Positions 1-7,677 of a stretch of DNA of 64,000 bases are shown in pieces; within the stretch, counting starts at the first letter, position 1, and every line of letters starts with the position of its first letter. This DNA is from Sulfurimonas sp. (GTDB taxonomy: Bacteria > Campylobacterota > Campylobacteria > Campylobacterales > Sulfurimonadaceae): NCBI RefSeq assembly GCF_019429335.1, contig NZ_JAHYJB010000001.1, forward strand, positions 62,001 through 126,000, in the 5' to 3' direction. A model generated the notes under the pieces. That model saw nothing but the letters and a program-made list of their open reading frames with translations, did no database searches and had not been told where the DNA came from. The position numbers and the translations under genes are program-made.

Positions 1-2
1 CT

Positions 3-110
3 GTTTTTCTTGAAGAAAATTCAGAGGGGAAGCCAATGCACTCAATGACCGATTGGGATGAGCCAGATTGCCCGTTAGAAGAAGAATACCAAGTGGGGGT
101 TTTAAGATGA
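3..110 (+). CDS. C-terminal end of an unknown protein (partial)
   Basis: An open frame runs in from the left edge and stops with TGA at 108-110, giving about 35 acidic residues. The stop overlaps the ATG of the next gene (ATGA), which is the usual spacing in this gene train and supports it as a real gene end. Too little is visible to suggest a function. Confidence 0.5.
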   Translation, partial: VFLEENSEGKPMHSMTDWDEPDCPLEEEYQVGVLR

Positions 111-325
111 GCGTCTACTATGAAAGAAACGGTATGAAAATTACTCGACTTAGAGATAGTGGCAGTGAATTTTTTCCTACGCTTGTATTTAAAGTCGAAA
201 TTGAAGGGCAGAAGCCTAGAATAGACAAAGTTTCTTCTGTTAATGAAATACAAAAATTTATGTATATCGCTACAGAGGCAAAAACAAGAAATATGGCAGA
301 GGTTTACTACGATATGATTTTATAA
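107..325 (+). CDS. Small hypothetical protein
   Basis: This 72-residue protein begins MSVYYERNGMK. The ATG at 107 is chosen over an upstream ATG at 68 because it makes an ATGA overlap with the preceding frame and has a G-rich Shine-Dalgarno just upstream. It is soluble and mixed-charge, with no motif I recognise. It is the last gene before a strong hairpin and T-run, so it probably ends an operon. Confidence 0.6.
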   Translation: MSVYYERNGMKITRLRDSGSEFFPTLVFKVEIEGQKPRIDKVSSVNEIQKFMYIATEAKTRNMAEVYYDMIL

Positions 326-349
326 ATCTGCTTGTATAAAACTTCACAT

Positions 350-418
350 TAGGCATTTAGCCGCAAACTTAGAGTTAAATCTATAGTGGCTAATGCCTAC
401 TATAGTGCTCTTTTTTTT
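350..418 (+). terminator. Hairpin plus T-run in the leader before the 529-aa gene
   Basis: TAGGCATTTAGCC at 350-362 pairs with GGCTAATGCCTA at 388-399 (one bulge). A short spacer and eight T residues at 411-418 follow. It has the form of an intrinsic terminator or attenuator. About 60 nt later a good Shine-Dalgarno (AAGGAGAAA) precedes the ATG at 482. It is the first of the hairpin-rich leaders on the plus strand of this region. Confidence 0.6.
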
Positions 419-481
419 GTGGCTATCAATATTTAATTTAGCAATAAATTTACATTATTTTTTAGCACATAAGGAGAAACT

Positions 482-2071
482 ATGGGTGCTTATTTATATT
501 TTAAAACAACTTCTAATCCAGACGAGGTTAATGATTATTTGGAAACAAATGTTATTCAAAAAAAGTTATCTGAATTGGATGAGCAGGGCATATTTGTTGT
601 AGATGGAAAACATCTTGAATGGGTAAAAGAAAACAGACCTGATCTTTTGGATTTTGAAGCGCAAAAATTCGGAACTGGAGATTTAAAAACCTCTGGCGGC
701 ATCTCTTTCAAAGCAGATGAAGCAGGTTATGATGAAGAAAAACTGCTTGAGATGTGGACGCAGATTTTCGAGGAGCTGAACAAGCGATTTGAAATGAAGT
801 ATTACGCTCACTCTTGCGCTTTTAGTGAAGATGGGCATTATTTCTCTATCGAGCAAATGAAGCGCATTACTCAAGACGGCAAGCTTCTAAGCGGCAAAAC
901 AAGTTCAAAAGAGCATGTGATCGAACTATATAATAAATACTATTCTCTATTATCTCAACCGGAGGCGGAGACGTTTGATATGTCGATTGTCGAAGAGAAG
1001 GACGAGATAAAAGTAGAGGGAGTATGGTACACCGTTAAAGATAGTTGGAAAGGTCTCTGTATTCAAATAGTGTATAACACTATACCTATTGAAGATATAG
1101 AAGAGATACAAGACTTCAAAAAACATGTACCTAAGATTAGATACAACGGCGCAGTTGCAGACATGGAAGCCTATATATTAGACAATGGCACTTTGCTTTA
1201 TGTAGAATGTGTAGGTCAGGAGTCAATGGTTAAATCTGTTACCTCTGTTTTGATGCAAGGTCGTATGCAAATGAACAACCACACGGTTGATGCAAGTTTT
1301 GGATATTTTTCCATTAACAAAGCCGGAAACAGAAGAAAAATAGTCTCTCTTGAAGATGGTGTTGCTCATGCAATACTTTATCACTCTCCGTCAATACAAG
1401 ATACAAATTTTAGTGTTCTTATAGGTAGAGATAAAGATGAGATAATGGTTTCTTTTTCTACATGGATGGAAAAGAGTCAACCGTTGCCATACCCGAAAGA
1501 ACTAACCTCTCAAATTTTTGTTTCTCTTCAAAACAAAGAAAAACTAATCGAGCTTACAACATTCAATATCGAGGCTGTTAAGATTGATTTGTCTATCCTA
1601 GAAGATGAGTATCATGATTTGCAAGAGGTTATCTTGGAGGTATGTAAAACAAACGGATTGATTGACCCAAATGCAGAACCAATGAAACAAAAAGCTCCTC
1701 TTCCTAAATCTCCGATACTTTCTGAAAAGCAAGTAGAGTTGATTTATGAAACCCTCTCAAAAATGCCAAAGACAAAAGAAACAGAAGATACGGCAATCAA
1801 GCCTATTGGATTAAAGTTATTCACAAGCGGAATGACTTGGTACGTTGTTGAGGCGGATAAGGGTAGTGAGGATGATGAGTTTACAGGTTTGCATCCACAA
1901 GCTTTCGGATATGTTAAAAATGAAGCTGACGAATGGTGTAGTGAATGGGGTTACATAAATATAGAAGATGTTATTTCGGTTGGTGCTGAAATGGATTTGT
2001 ACTTTGATGATATGTATATCAAAGGCAAAACTATCGGCAGACTAGAAGAATTAGCTAAGGAGGCAGCATGA
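482..2071 (+). CDS. Hypothetical protein, 529 aa
   Basis: A soluble acidic protein starting MGAYLYFKTTSNPDEVNDYL, preceded by AAGGAGAAACT, which fixes the start. No catalytic motif or membrane segment is visible. The central part (about residues 170-330) is rich in beta-like segments. It follows a terminator-like leader, so it probably opens an operon, and its stop overlaps the next start by four bases (ATGA at 2068). The length and clean codon use argue for a real gene. It may be a plasmid-encoded protein of unknown function typical of mobile elements. Confidence 0.75.
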   Translation: MGAYLYFKTTSNPDEVNDYLETNVIQKKLSELDEQGIFVVDGKHLEWVKENRPDLLDFEAQKFGTGDLKTSGGISFKADEAGYDEEKLLEMWTQIFEELNKRFEMKYYAHSCAFSEDGHYFSIEQMKRITQDGKLLSGKTSSKEHVIELYNKYYSLLSQPEAETFDMSIVEEKDEIKVEGVWYTVKDSWKGLCIQIVYNTIPIEDIEEIQDFKKHVPKIRYNGAVADMEAYILDNGTLLYVECVGQESMVKSVTSVLMQGRMQMNNHTVDASFGYFSINKAGNRRKIVSLEDGVAHAILYHSPSIQDTNFSVLIGRDKDEIMVSFSTWMEKSQPLPYPKELTSQIFVSLQNKEKLIELTTFNIEAVKIDLSILEDEYHDLQEVILEVCKTNGLIDPNAEPMKQKAPLPKSPILSEKQVELIYETLSKMPKTKETEDTAIKPIGLKLFTSGMTWYVVEADKGSEDDEFTGLHPQAFGYVKNEADEWCSEWGYINIEDVISVGAEMDLYFDDMYIKGKTIGRLEELAKEAA

Positions 2072-2463
2072 CTACGGTAGTAACAACTCAAGAGTTTTAT
2101 GACAAAGAACATGCGCAAGATTATCTTAATAATGAGATGGGATACATCGAAATAGGAGAAAAAATTTGCATTTCTTGCACTCTTGGTGATATTACTTTGA
2201 CCAAAGAGCCATCTTTGTTTTATTTAGAAAAGTCAATAGACGAATGGAGAACACCTCCTTTCTCTGATCTACCTTTTTCACAAGGTTATGCGATTCAAGA
2301 GATTATAAACTCTATGCAGATACCAAATGTTGAAAAAGTTGGTTGGGGCACTCTTAACAGCAAAACTTTGTTGTGTGTAAAAACACCAAAACAACATCTG
2401 TTTTTTACAGATGATGGATGCAAGATTGAGGCTTTGTATTTTGAGGAGGTTTCAGGTGCTTGA
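2068..2463 (+). CDS. Hypothetical protein, 131 aa
   Basis: Translationally coupled to the 529-aa gene (ATGA overlap) and to the next gene (GTG at 2456 lies inside its last codons). It begins MTTVVTTQEFYDKEHAQDYL. It is soluble with no transmembrane segment; two Cys lie close together near residue 35. No family is recognised. Confidence 0.65.
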   Translation: MTTVVTTQEFYDKEHAQDYLNNEMGYIEIGEKICISCTLGDITLTKEPSLFYLEKSIDEWRTPPFSDLPFSQGYAIQEIINSMQIPNVEKVGWGTLNSKTLLCVKTPKQHLFFTDDGCKIEALYFEEVSGA

Positions 2464-2722
2464 TTTAGAAATGTTGGAAAAACAGCTCGATGAGCAAGGA
2501 GAGATTGTGTTTAAGCACAACGGTACAACTATCTCTATTTGGGAAACGGACCAAGGAGACGAAAACATCAGAGGAGAGGATTATATGAATTATATGTATA
2601 ACCTTTTTGATACTGAAGAGTTTGAATCTGAGGGCGAAGATGCAGTCGAATATGACGGCGGGCTTTGTGAAGGTGCTCCCGAAGATGCTATTGAGATGGC
2701 GATTGAACAAGTAGCAAAATAA
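2456..2722 (+). CDS. Small acidic hypothetical protein (GTG start)
   Basis: An in-frame ATG exists at 2411, but the GTG at 2456 is preceded by a consensus AGGAGG and overlaps the preceding stop, so it is the better start (88 aa). The product is very acidic, especially in its last third (stretches of Glu, Asp and Gly). Such small acidic proteins on mobile elements are sometimes DNA mimics, but nothing here proves that. It ends just before the first copy of a conserved structured leader. Confidence 0.6.
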   Translation: MLDLEMLEKQLDEQGEIVFKHNGTTISIWETDQGDENIRGEDYMNYMYNLFDTEEFESEGEDAVEYDGGLCEGAPEDAIEMAIEQVAK

Positions 2723-2728
2723 TAGTTT

Positions 2729-2811
2729 AACTCCATACGGAGTTTATGCGCTAGCATAGGACTCCGTATGGACTCCTATGCCTAATTTTTAGTCTGGGAG
2801 GACTTATTATT
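2729..2811 (+). promoter_or_regulatory. Structured leader, copy 1 of 3
   Basis: Three nested elements precede the ATG at 2812. First is a hairpin AACTCC-ATAC-GGAGTT (2729-2744). Second is a 28-nt near-perfect palindrome at 2754-2781: outer stem GCATAGGA/TCCTATGC, inner stem TCC/GGA, loop GTAT. Third is a small stem AGTC/GACT (2791-2804) whose loop holds the Shine-Dalgarno GGGAGG. About 46 bases are identical to the leader at 4376-4467, and the element is also found at 4998-5084. Exposing the ribosome site in a hairpin loop suggests control of translation by an RNA-binding protein or by folding. Confidence 0.7.
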
Positions 2812-3117
2812 ATGAAAAAAGAGAAATTATTAAACATCAGTTCTGTGGAATATGACAAAGCGGAGGCGACTGCATTTTTTCATGCAGTAGTGGCTCCTGT
2901 ACTTATGGCTATGCTCTCATATCTAGTTAGCGCAGATCCTATTATCATAGGACTTACCTACACATTGTTGGCAACGGCAATAAACCTCCATAGAAGCTTC
3001 AGCGATGACGCTTTCGTAGAGGAAAAAAGCAGAATGTATTTCGAGCATTTGAGATACCTTTTTGTTTTTGGATTACTTGTTGTTGCGTATATGTTCACAG
3101 GAGGCTCAAATGTATGA
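2812..3117 (+). CDS. Small membrane protein, 101 aa
   Basis: About three hydrophobic segments (roughly residues 25-42, 46-60 and 84-97) with a charged loop between the second and third. It begins MKKEKLLNISSVEYDK. It lies directly after structured leader copy 1, whose hairpin-loop Shine-Dalgarno serves this ATG. The downstream 34-aa ORF overlaps its stop. No family is recognised. Confidence 0.65.
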   Translation: MKKEKLLNISSVEYDKAEATAFFHAVVAPVLMAMLSYLVSADPIIIGLTYTLLATAINLHRSFSDDAFVEEKSRMYFEHLRYLFVFGLLVVAYMFTGGSNV

Positions 3118-3214
3118 TTACATGAACTCCGACTATGAAGAACTAAACGAGCTCTTGAACGAAGTGGCAATTGATGAAATCAACTGGCTCTTTACAGAAG
3201 CATTTCAAAACTAA
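3110..3214 (+). CDS. Very small acidic protein, 34 aa
   Basis: The ORF starts at ATG 3110 inside the end of the membrane-protein gene (8-base overlap) and ends at TAA 3212-3214. GGAGG lies 9 bases before the start. The product is acidic and helical (MYDYMNSDYEELNELL...). The tight overlap and the following Shine-Dalgarno for the next gene support it, although it is short. Confidence 0.45.
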   Translation: MYDYMNSDYEELNELLNEVAIDEINWLFTEAFQN

Positions 3215-3224
3215 AGGAGGCACT

Positions 3225-3392
3225 ATGCTAAAAATTGTAAAAAAAGCATCTAATAAACAAATTGGTTGCGATTTAACAAAGGTTACTTCTGCTCCTTTGG
3301 TGAGTGAAAAGAAAAATAGCCAAAGCTATAAAATGGAGTGCGGTCTAAACGCTTTTGTTTGTGGCAATCGAAAAATGAGGAGAGTATCATGA
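3225..3392 (+). CDS. Small basic hypothetical protein, 55 aa
   Basis: Starts at ATG 3225 after a strong AAAGGAGGCAC. It is Lys-rich at the N terminus and has two Cys near the C terminus. Its stop overlaps the primase start (ATGA at 3389), so it is probably co-translated with it. No family is recognised. Confidence 0.5.
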   Translation: MLKIVKKASNKQIGCDLTKVTSAPLVSEKKNSQSYKMECGLNAFVCGNRKMRRVS

Positions 3393-4372
3393 GAGAACAG
3401 ATGGCTTCGGCTTTAATTTCTCTTGGTTATGAAATCAATAGATCCTGGCAATTCAAGCTAAGGGATGAACAAACACCGTCTGCCAAAATAAATACAGATG
3501 GAAGAGTTCACGACTTTGGAAGTGGATTTCACGGCGATCTTATTGATGTTCTTCAAGAGTATCACAATATGGATTTTAAAGCTGCAAAAGATGAAGCCAA
3601 TAGATTATTAGGGATAGAGGTTCAAATTGATTTCACAAAGTTTGATTCATCAAATGGAGAAGTTGACAAAAGACCTTTACCCGATGATTTTATGATCCCC
3701 CATAGAATAGATGCACAAAATAATCGTCAAGTTTATCTTGCGGAGTTAAAGCAACTATTTCTAGGAGATTATGATGGTAGAAAACTTTTAGCGGTAGAGT
3801 GGCAAAAAATTCTCGAAGTGGCAAAAAAATACGACATAGGCTTTAACAAAAAGTCTGGTCGATTAATCATGCCAATTAGAGATATTGACGGCAAAATACG
3901 AACATTTTGGAAGTATAAGAAAAACGGTGCTGATTTTGTTAAAGAAGATGGAAAGGTGATTAAACATCGTAAAGTCCTCTACACAAAAAATAGACCTCGT
4001 CCTCCTTTTGCGATATTGGACTCGATAGAGTTTGCAAAAACTCCTGATATTCCGGTTTTAATAACAGAGGGCGAGAAAGACGCACTTATTGCAAATGCCA
4101 ACGGCTTAAGAGCTATTTGTATAGGCGGTGCAGGCGCTTCCAAAAGAATAAAAAATGAATATCTCCGTCTATTTAGTGGTTTAAAAATCATAATAGCAGG
4201 AGATTACGACAAAGCAGGTATCGAGTTTAATCAAAACATTCTTGAGCAACTAAAGCCTATTGCTAAATCTGTAACCGTCTTAAGATGGGAGCAGAAATCA
4301 AAGCAGGATGGTTTTAAATTGCACAAGAAATTTGATATAGCCGACTACTTCGCATGGAAAAACAATAAATAA
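3389..4372 (+). CDS. DnaG-like primase / TOPRIM protein
   Basis: This 327-aa protein has the layout of a mobile-element primase. An N-terminal region (about residues 12-72) resembles a CHC2 primase zinc-ribbon domain that has lost its Cys/His ligands: it keeps the DEQTPSAKI, DFGSGFHGDLIDV and DFKAAKDEA pattern. The C-terminal half is a TOPRIM domain with ITEGEKDAL (catalytic Glu) and AGDYDKAG (DxD metal site). The start at 3389 is preferred over 3338 because of GAGGAG and the ATGA overlap. Proteins of this kind lay RNA primers during plasmid replication or transfer; whether this one is active without zinc ligands is unknown. Confidence 0.8.
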   Translation: MREQMASALISLGYEINRSWQFKLRDEQTPSAKINTDGRVHDFGSGFHGDLIDVLQEYHNMDFKAAKDEANRLLGIEVQIDFTKFDSSNGEVDKRPLPDDFMIPHRIDAQNNRQVYLAELKQLFLGDYDGRKLLAVEWQKILEVAKKYDIGFNKKSGRLIMPIRDIDGKIRTFWKYKKNGADFVKEDGKVIKHRKVLYTKNRPRPPFAILDSIEFAKTPDIPVLITEGEKDALIANANGLRAICIGGAGASKRIKNEYLRLFSGLKIIIAGDYDKAGIEFNQNILEQLKPIAKSVTVLRWEQKSKQDGFKLHKKFDIADYFAWKNNK

Positions 4373-4375
4373 GTA

Positions 4376-4467
4376 AACTCCACTAGGAGTTCAACCGCAT
4401 ATTTAATATGTGTGGCTAGGACTCCGTATGGACTCCTATGCCTAATTTTTAGTCTGGGAGGACCGTT
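4376..4467 (+). promoter_or_regulatory. Structured leader, copy 2 of 3
   Basis: Hairpin AACTCC-ACTA-GGAGTT (4376-4391) has the same stem as copy 1 with a different loop. The palindrome at 4414-4442 carries changes at its edges that preserve pairing (GGC...GCC), and AGTC-TGGGAG-GAC contains the Shine-Dalgarno. Bases 4418-4463 are identical to 2758-2803. It begins four bases after the primase stop and serves the ATG at 4468. Confidence 0.7.
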
Positions 4468-4800
4468 ATGATAAATTTCATTTTTAAAATTTATTTTACA
4501 ATAGATCCTGCTTCTTAGTTTATTATAATCACGAGTATCTTTCTGGTGCTAAGCGGTACAACTAGAAAATTTGCAGTATTTATTCTCAAACATCCTTTTA
4601 GTCTCAGAGTTTCTGAACTGATTGGAAAACTTACTTGGGGATTAGGTATTTCAGTTTCTGGTGCTGCTGTTTACACAAACCCAACTTGGAGTGTTATAAG
4701 TGACAATGTTTTTATACTTGGCGCATTTATGATGATACTTGGAGTTGTCATAGAAGAACTATCAATTATGATAAGAGAAAAGAAGAAGGAGAAAAAGTAA
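4468..4800 (+). pseudogene. Membrane protein gene interrupted by an amber codon
   Basis: The ATG at 4468 has the conserved leader and Shine-Dalgarno. The frame reads 16 residues (MINFIFKIYFTIDPAS), hits TAG at 4516-4518, and then continues open without a frameshift for 93 further codons to 4800. The first residues after TAG (FIIITSIFLVLSG) form a membrane segment that lies upstream of the only later start (GTG 4546), so the codons around the stop look like former coding sequence. The downstream part has two more hydrophobic segments and a Lys-rich tail. It could be a nonsense mutation, a sequencing error or readthrough; TAG ends several other genes here, so reassignment is unlikely. Confidence 0.6.
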
Positions 4801-4880
4801 TGGAAATTGGAGCAAATGTCGTTTTAGTGTCATTAACACTATTGGCTATCAGCTTGGCGCAAGGTTATTTTTACAATTAA
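4800..4880 (+). CDS. Tiny membrane protein, 26 aa
   Basis: MEIGANVVLVSLTLLAISLA starts at ATG 4800, sharing its A with the preceding TAA (TAATG). It is a single transmembrane helix. Its stop lies in a TTAA at 4877-4880 that also provides the stop of a tiny ORF on the other strand. GGAG in the end of the upstream gene serves as ribosome site. Confidence 0.45.
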   Translation: MEIGANVVLVSLTLLAISLAQGYFYN

Positions 4881-4960
4881 GCCTTAATGCTATTTGCCTG
4901 ATAGAGCACAACTGCCAATAAAAAAACAGATGATAAGAGAGTGATTACAATGGTTTCCAT
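4877..4960 (-). CDS. Tiny membrane protein, 27 aa, antisense
   Basis: On the minus strand METIVITLLSSVFLLAVVLY... starts at 4960 with AAGGA seven bases upstream, and is one hydrophobic helix. It faces the 26-aa plus-strand ORF and shares its TTAA stop. Convergent tiny hydrophobic ORFs can be type I toxin-like or membrane regulators, but no antisense RNA promoter was identified. Confidence 0.35.
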   Translation of the reverse strand: METIVITLLSSVFLLAVVLYQANSIKA

Positions 4961-4997
4961 TTAAAATCCTTTTTTATCTGGATTATAACATAAGTTT

Positions 4998-5084
4998 AAC
5001 TCCATGCGGAGTTTATGCACTAGCATAGGACTCCGTATGGACTCCTATGCCTAAAATTTTTAGTTTCGTTAGGAGGAACTTATT
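4998..5084 (+). promoter_or_regulatory. Structured leader, copy 3 of 3
   Basis: Hairpin AACTCC-ATGC-GGAGTT (4998-5013) and the 28-nt palindrome at 5023-5050, identical to copy 1. The ribosome-site stem has changed to AGTT/AACT (5062-5080), so pairing is kept although the bases differ from AGTC/GACT in copies 1 and 2; the loop still contains AGGAGG. This covariation supports a conserved RNA structure. It serves the ATG at 5085. Confidence 0.7.
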
Positions 5085-5798
5085 ATGAATTCAAGAAACT
5101 TTTTGAAGCCAAAGAACTTCAACATCAAAGCGAAATCGCTAAGTTTTGAATCAGTTGAATTTATGACTGATTTAGAGAAAAAAAAGATTTACATTAACTT
5201 TGTAAAACTTCTAAACAACCATTTTAAACGCACTCTCTTTAAGAAAAATCTATACGAACATTTCCATTGTCATTGTGGCTTTATTGCCCACAACAACATT
5301 CATGGGTTCTATGGAGAGTATTTTGAAACTGCCGCAAACTTTCATTTTAATGTAAATGGCTATACAAATCCTATGCACGAGTGCGGTGGAAATCTGAATA
5401 GCAAATCTACATTATCTCACGGAGAGCAGTTTTATGCGATCTATGAAGAGTTAAACGGAAGCAGGTACAGCTTAGGTGCGTTTCACAACCAGATTTGTGG
5501 AAACATGAATTATGGTGACTACAGAGACTTAGATGATGCAATAAAAGATGCTTTTAGTGAGTATATGGAAATCTGGAGAGAAGAGATCAAAAAAGCTATT
5601 AAGGCTTGGGATAAATTCAATGCAGGTCAAAAGGTACAAGAGCTAAGAGAAGAACAAGAAAAAATCAAAACTCAAAAATTAGAGCTAGAGTCAAAAGAGA
5701 AAGTGCCGGAAGTTGCATTGGTAAAAGAGAGTGTTAAAACACAATCAAAGCCAATAACGCAAAAAGAGCAACCAACTCTATTTGACTTTGTAGCTTAA
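5085..5798 (+). CDS. Unknown protein with C-terminal clamp-binding peptide
   Basis: A 237-aa soluble protein. The middle (about residues 60-150) is rich in Cys and His (HFHCHCGF, MHECGG), which could form a metal site. A coiled-coil-like charged stretch (about 165-205) follows. The extreme C terminus is QPTLFDFVA, matching the bacterial sliding-clamp binding motif QxxLF. Since the window encodes its own clamp, this protein is probably a clamp client in DNA replication or repair; that is inference. The enzymatic role is not recognised. Confidence 0.7.
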   Translation: MNSRNFLKPKNFNIKAKSLSFESVEFMTDLEKKKIYINFVKLLNNHFKRTLFKKNLYEHFHCHCGFIAHNNIHGFYGEYFETAANFHFNVNGYTNPMHECGGNLNSKSTLSHGEQFYAIYEELNGSRYSLGAFHNQICGNMNYGDYRDLDDAIKDAFSEYMEIWREEIKKAIKAWDKFNAGQKVQELREEQEKIKTQKLELESKEKVPEVALVKESVKTQSKPITQKEQPTLFDFVA

Positions 5799-5819
5799 TA
5801 CAAAACAAGGATTGAGCTA

Positions 5820-6006
5820 TGACTGAAAAACAAGATATAAAAGTTACAAAAAACTAAAAACTTCACACTGGTATTATATAGGAGACTGTGGAAATTAGAG
5901 CGTATATGAAACATGTGATTGTGTTTTATTTGCTGTCTCAAAAGTTTCTGAAAAGGTCTCTTTTGAAGTCTATTTTGATGAAGATGAAGAGTTTGTAATT
6001 TATTAA
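5820..6006 (+). pseudogene. Decayed small gene
   Basis: ATG 5820 opens a 12-codon frame ending in TAA. A different frame then reads KTSHWYYIGDCGN, an amber codon, and SVYETCDCVLFAVSKVSEKV followed by an acidic tail, ending at TAA 6006. The composition of the pieces (aromatics, Cys pairs, acidic tail) looks like protein coding. The simplest reading is one small gene broken by a frameshift and a stop. No family is recognised. Confidence 0.35.
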
Positions 6007-6030
6007 TAAAAAATAAAAAAGGAGTCTATC

Positions 6031-6114
6031 ATGACTTATATAGAGTTATTAACAGTTGCTAAACTTAGCCAACCAGTAAACAATACGGATTACAAATGTC
6101 CGATAGGAGCTTAA
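6031..6114 (+). CDS. Short ORF, 27 aa, in front of the methyltransferase
   Basis: MTYIELLTVAKLSQPVNNTD... begins after AAAAAAGGAG and stops one base before the next ATG. Its last codons contain the GGAG used by the downstream gene, so it could act as a translational coupler or leader peptide. It is small and unproven. Confidence 0.35.
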   Translation: MTYIELLTVAKLSQPVNNTDYKCPIGA

Positions 6115-6115
6115 A

Positions 6116-7132
6116 ATGGCAAGATTAGCATGTGAAACTAAAATGGGATATTACCCCACTTCCACAAAAACAATCCAAAAAGTTATAGATAAAACAATAT
6201 CTTTTCCAGAAGATAAAGTTGTCTATGCTTTAGATTGTTGTGCAGGAGAAGGTGAGGCGATAGATTTTATCGGAAGTACTTACAACTGCAAAACTTTTGC
6301 AGTTGAATTGGATGATAACAGAGCTAAAGTTGCAGTGGCGAAACATATTAACAAGGTGCTAAACGCTGATGCTTTAAGTGGTGTTAGAAAAAGCAATCAT
6401 TGGGTAGGTCTGAATTTTTTAAACCCTCCGTATGATGTTAGTGCATCTGGTACTAGATTAGAGTTGGACTTTATCGAAAGATGGGGATTGACAACTTCGA
6501 TTGGCGGGGCTTTGATTCTTGTAATCAATCCATCGAGCGCAGATGACAAGATGACAGAAAAGCTTAGACTGCAAGGGTACAGACCTGTAGTTTCTTTTTA
6601 TGATCCCGAAAATGAGGATTATAAAAACTACGGGCAGTTTTTTATGGTATTGCATCAGCAACTACCTAATTTTAGAGCTAGTTTGGAGAAGTTCTATTCT
6701 CTCTTTGAGAATCCTTTAAACATAAATGATGATATTGATTTTGAAAAAATCTCTATCAAAACAGGCGCAGAGCCTCAGCTGTTTAAGGAGATCGAACTTC
6801 CAAGATGGAAAGTTGAAGAGCATCTTGCAAAATCAAAACTCAAAAAAGTTTTCTTTGATGAGTTAAGACAAGCAAGCATGATTAATTCTTCGATAGAACA
6901 TCCAAACGAAGGGCAGGCGGCGATACTTATCGCATCAGGCGCTCTAAATAAAAAGCTTACCTTAGCTGACGGCACTGAAGTAATTTTAAAAGGTACTTCG
7001 ACAAAAGAAAAGACGCAAAGTGCTCAGACAAACGACGATGGAATAGTTGACAAAGTAAAACTTGTCGATCATTACAAAACGGTTGTATATGGGTTAAGTT
7101 TAACTCATGGGCAGTTTGTAAAATATGCTTAA
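6116..7132 (+). CDS. DNA methyltransferase-like protein (DUF6094-like)
   Basis: A 338-aa Rossmann-fold methyltransferase-like protein. VVYALDCCAGEGEAIDF (about residue 38) fits the SAM-binding motif I, and LNFLNPPYD (about residue 100) is the NPPY catalytic motif of N6-adenine methylases. This arrangement matches the DUF6094 family found on integrative elements and phages. No restriction partner is next to it, so it may modify the element's own DNA or protect it on entry into a new host. No separate target-recognition domain is evident. Confidence 0.75.
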   Translation: MARLACETKMGYYPTSTKTIQKVIDKTISFPEDKVVYALDCCAGEGEAIDFIGSTYNCKTFAVELDDNRAKVAVAKHINKVLNADALSGVRKSNHWVGLNFLNPPYDVSASGTRLELDFIERWGLTTSIGGALILVINPSSADDKMTEKLRLQGYRPVVSFYDPENEDYKNYGQFFMVLHQQLPNFRASLEKFYSLFENPLNINDDIDFEKISIKTGAEPQLFKEIELPRWKVEEHLAKSKLKKVFFDELRQASMINSSIEHPNEGQAAILIASGALNKKLTLADGTEVILKGTSTKEKTQSAQTNDDGIVDKVKLVDHYKTVVYGLSLTHGQFVKYA

Positions 7133-7138
7133 ATAAAA

Positions 7139-7207
7139 CACCCTAGCAGGGAACATATTTCCCTGTATAGGAGAATACTGTTCCTTGCTTATTAACTGGA
7201 GGACAGT
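7139..7207 (+). promoter_or_regulatory. Structured leader with sequestered ribosome site
   Basis: CCC-TAGCA-GGG (7141-7151) overlaps GGGAA-CATAT-TTCCC (7149-7163), so the two hairpins exclude each other. CTGTTCC (7178-7184) can pair, with one bulge, with GGACAG (7201-7206), partly hiding the GGAGG that serves the ATG at 7208. The sequence differs from the three-copy leader but the plan is the same. Confidence 0.5.
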
Positions 7208-7507
7208 ATGTTAAATAAAATAAAAGACATCCTTACTACCGCTACAAATAACCTTAAAACTAAAATCAAAACAAACCCACGCTTTATGGCGACACAACAC
7301 TTCCAAGAAAGGCTTTTACAAAGATTTCAAGATGAGGATTTACCTCGCCTTGAAAGAACGATTGAAAAGGCATTTCTACAAGCAGAATGTGGATCTAAAA
7401 TAAGATACACACATCCGGCTTATGGGATTACGGTTGTTGGGCAAAAGTTAGGCTTAAATGGTTTTGAATTGGTTACTTGTTGGCAGAAAGAAGAGGATGC
7501 AGAATGA
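7208..7507 (+). CDS. Small hypothetical protein, 99 aa
   Basis: A basic N terminus is followed by a compact domain with HFQERLLQRF and a YTHPAYGITVVGQ region ending in ELVTCWQ. The shape recalls small phage/plasmid proteins of the DUF4258/BrnT type, but the match is loose. It is the first gene after a structured leader and its stop overlaps the next start (ATGATGATG). Confidence 0.55.
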   Translation: MLNKIKDILTTATNNLKTKIKTNPRFMATQHFQERLLQRFQDEDLPRLERTIEKAFLQAECGSKIRYTHPAYGITVVGQKLGLNGFELVTCWQKEEDAE

Positions 7508-7677
7508 TGATGGAAATGATTAGTTGGTTAGTAGTGGTATACATAGCAGTTGCCTTTGTAATGGCGATAGCTGTATTAATTACGAACTATAAAAAATTGA
7601 AAAGACTAAATTGGTGGCAGCAAATTTTATTTTTTGTACTACAACCAATTTTAATAATAAGAGAAGGAATAAAATGA
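7504..7677 (+). CDS. Small membrane protein, 57 aa
   Basis: Starts at ATG 7504, overlapping the preceding stop. It has a long hydrophobic helix (about residues 5-25), a basic loop (NYKKLKRLNWWQQ) and a second hydrophobic stretch. Its stop overlaps the ATG at 7674. No family is recognised. Confidence 0.5.
   Translation: MMMEMISWLVVVYIAVAFVMAIAVLITNYKKLKRLNWWQQILFFVLQPILIIREGIK

Noticed and set aside
4516-5910. Reassigned UAG codon
   Set aside because: Two broken genes have in-frame TAG, but TAG ends several intact genes here (e.g. at 10043, 15676, 16207 and 17040), and one of the broken genes also has a frameshift.
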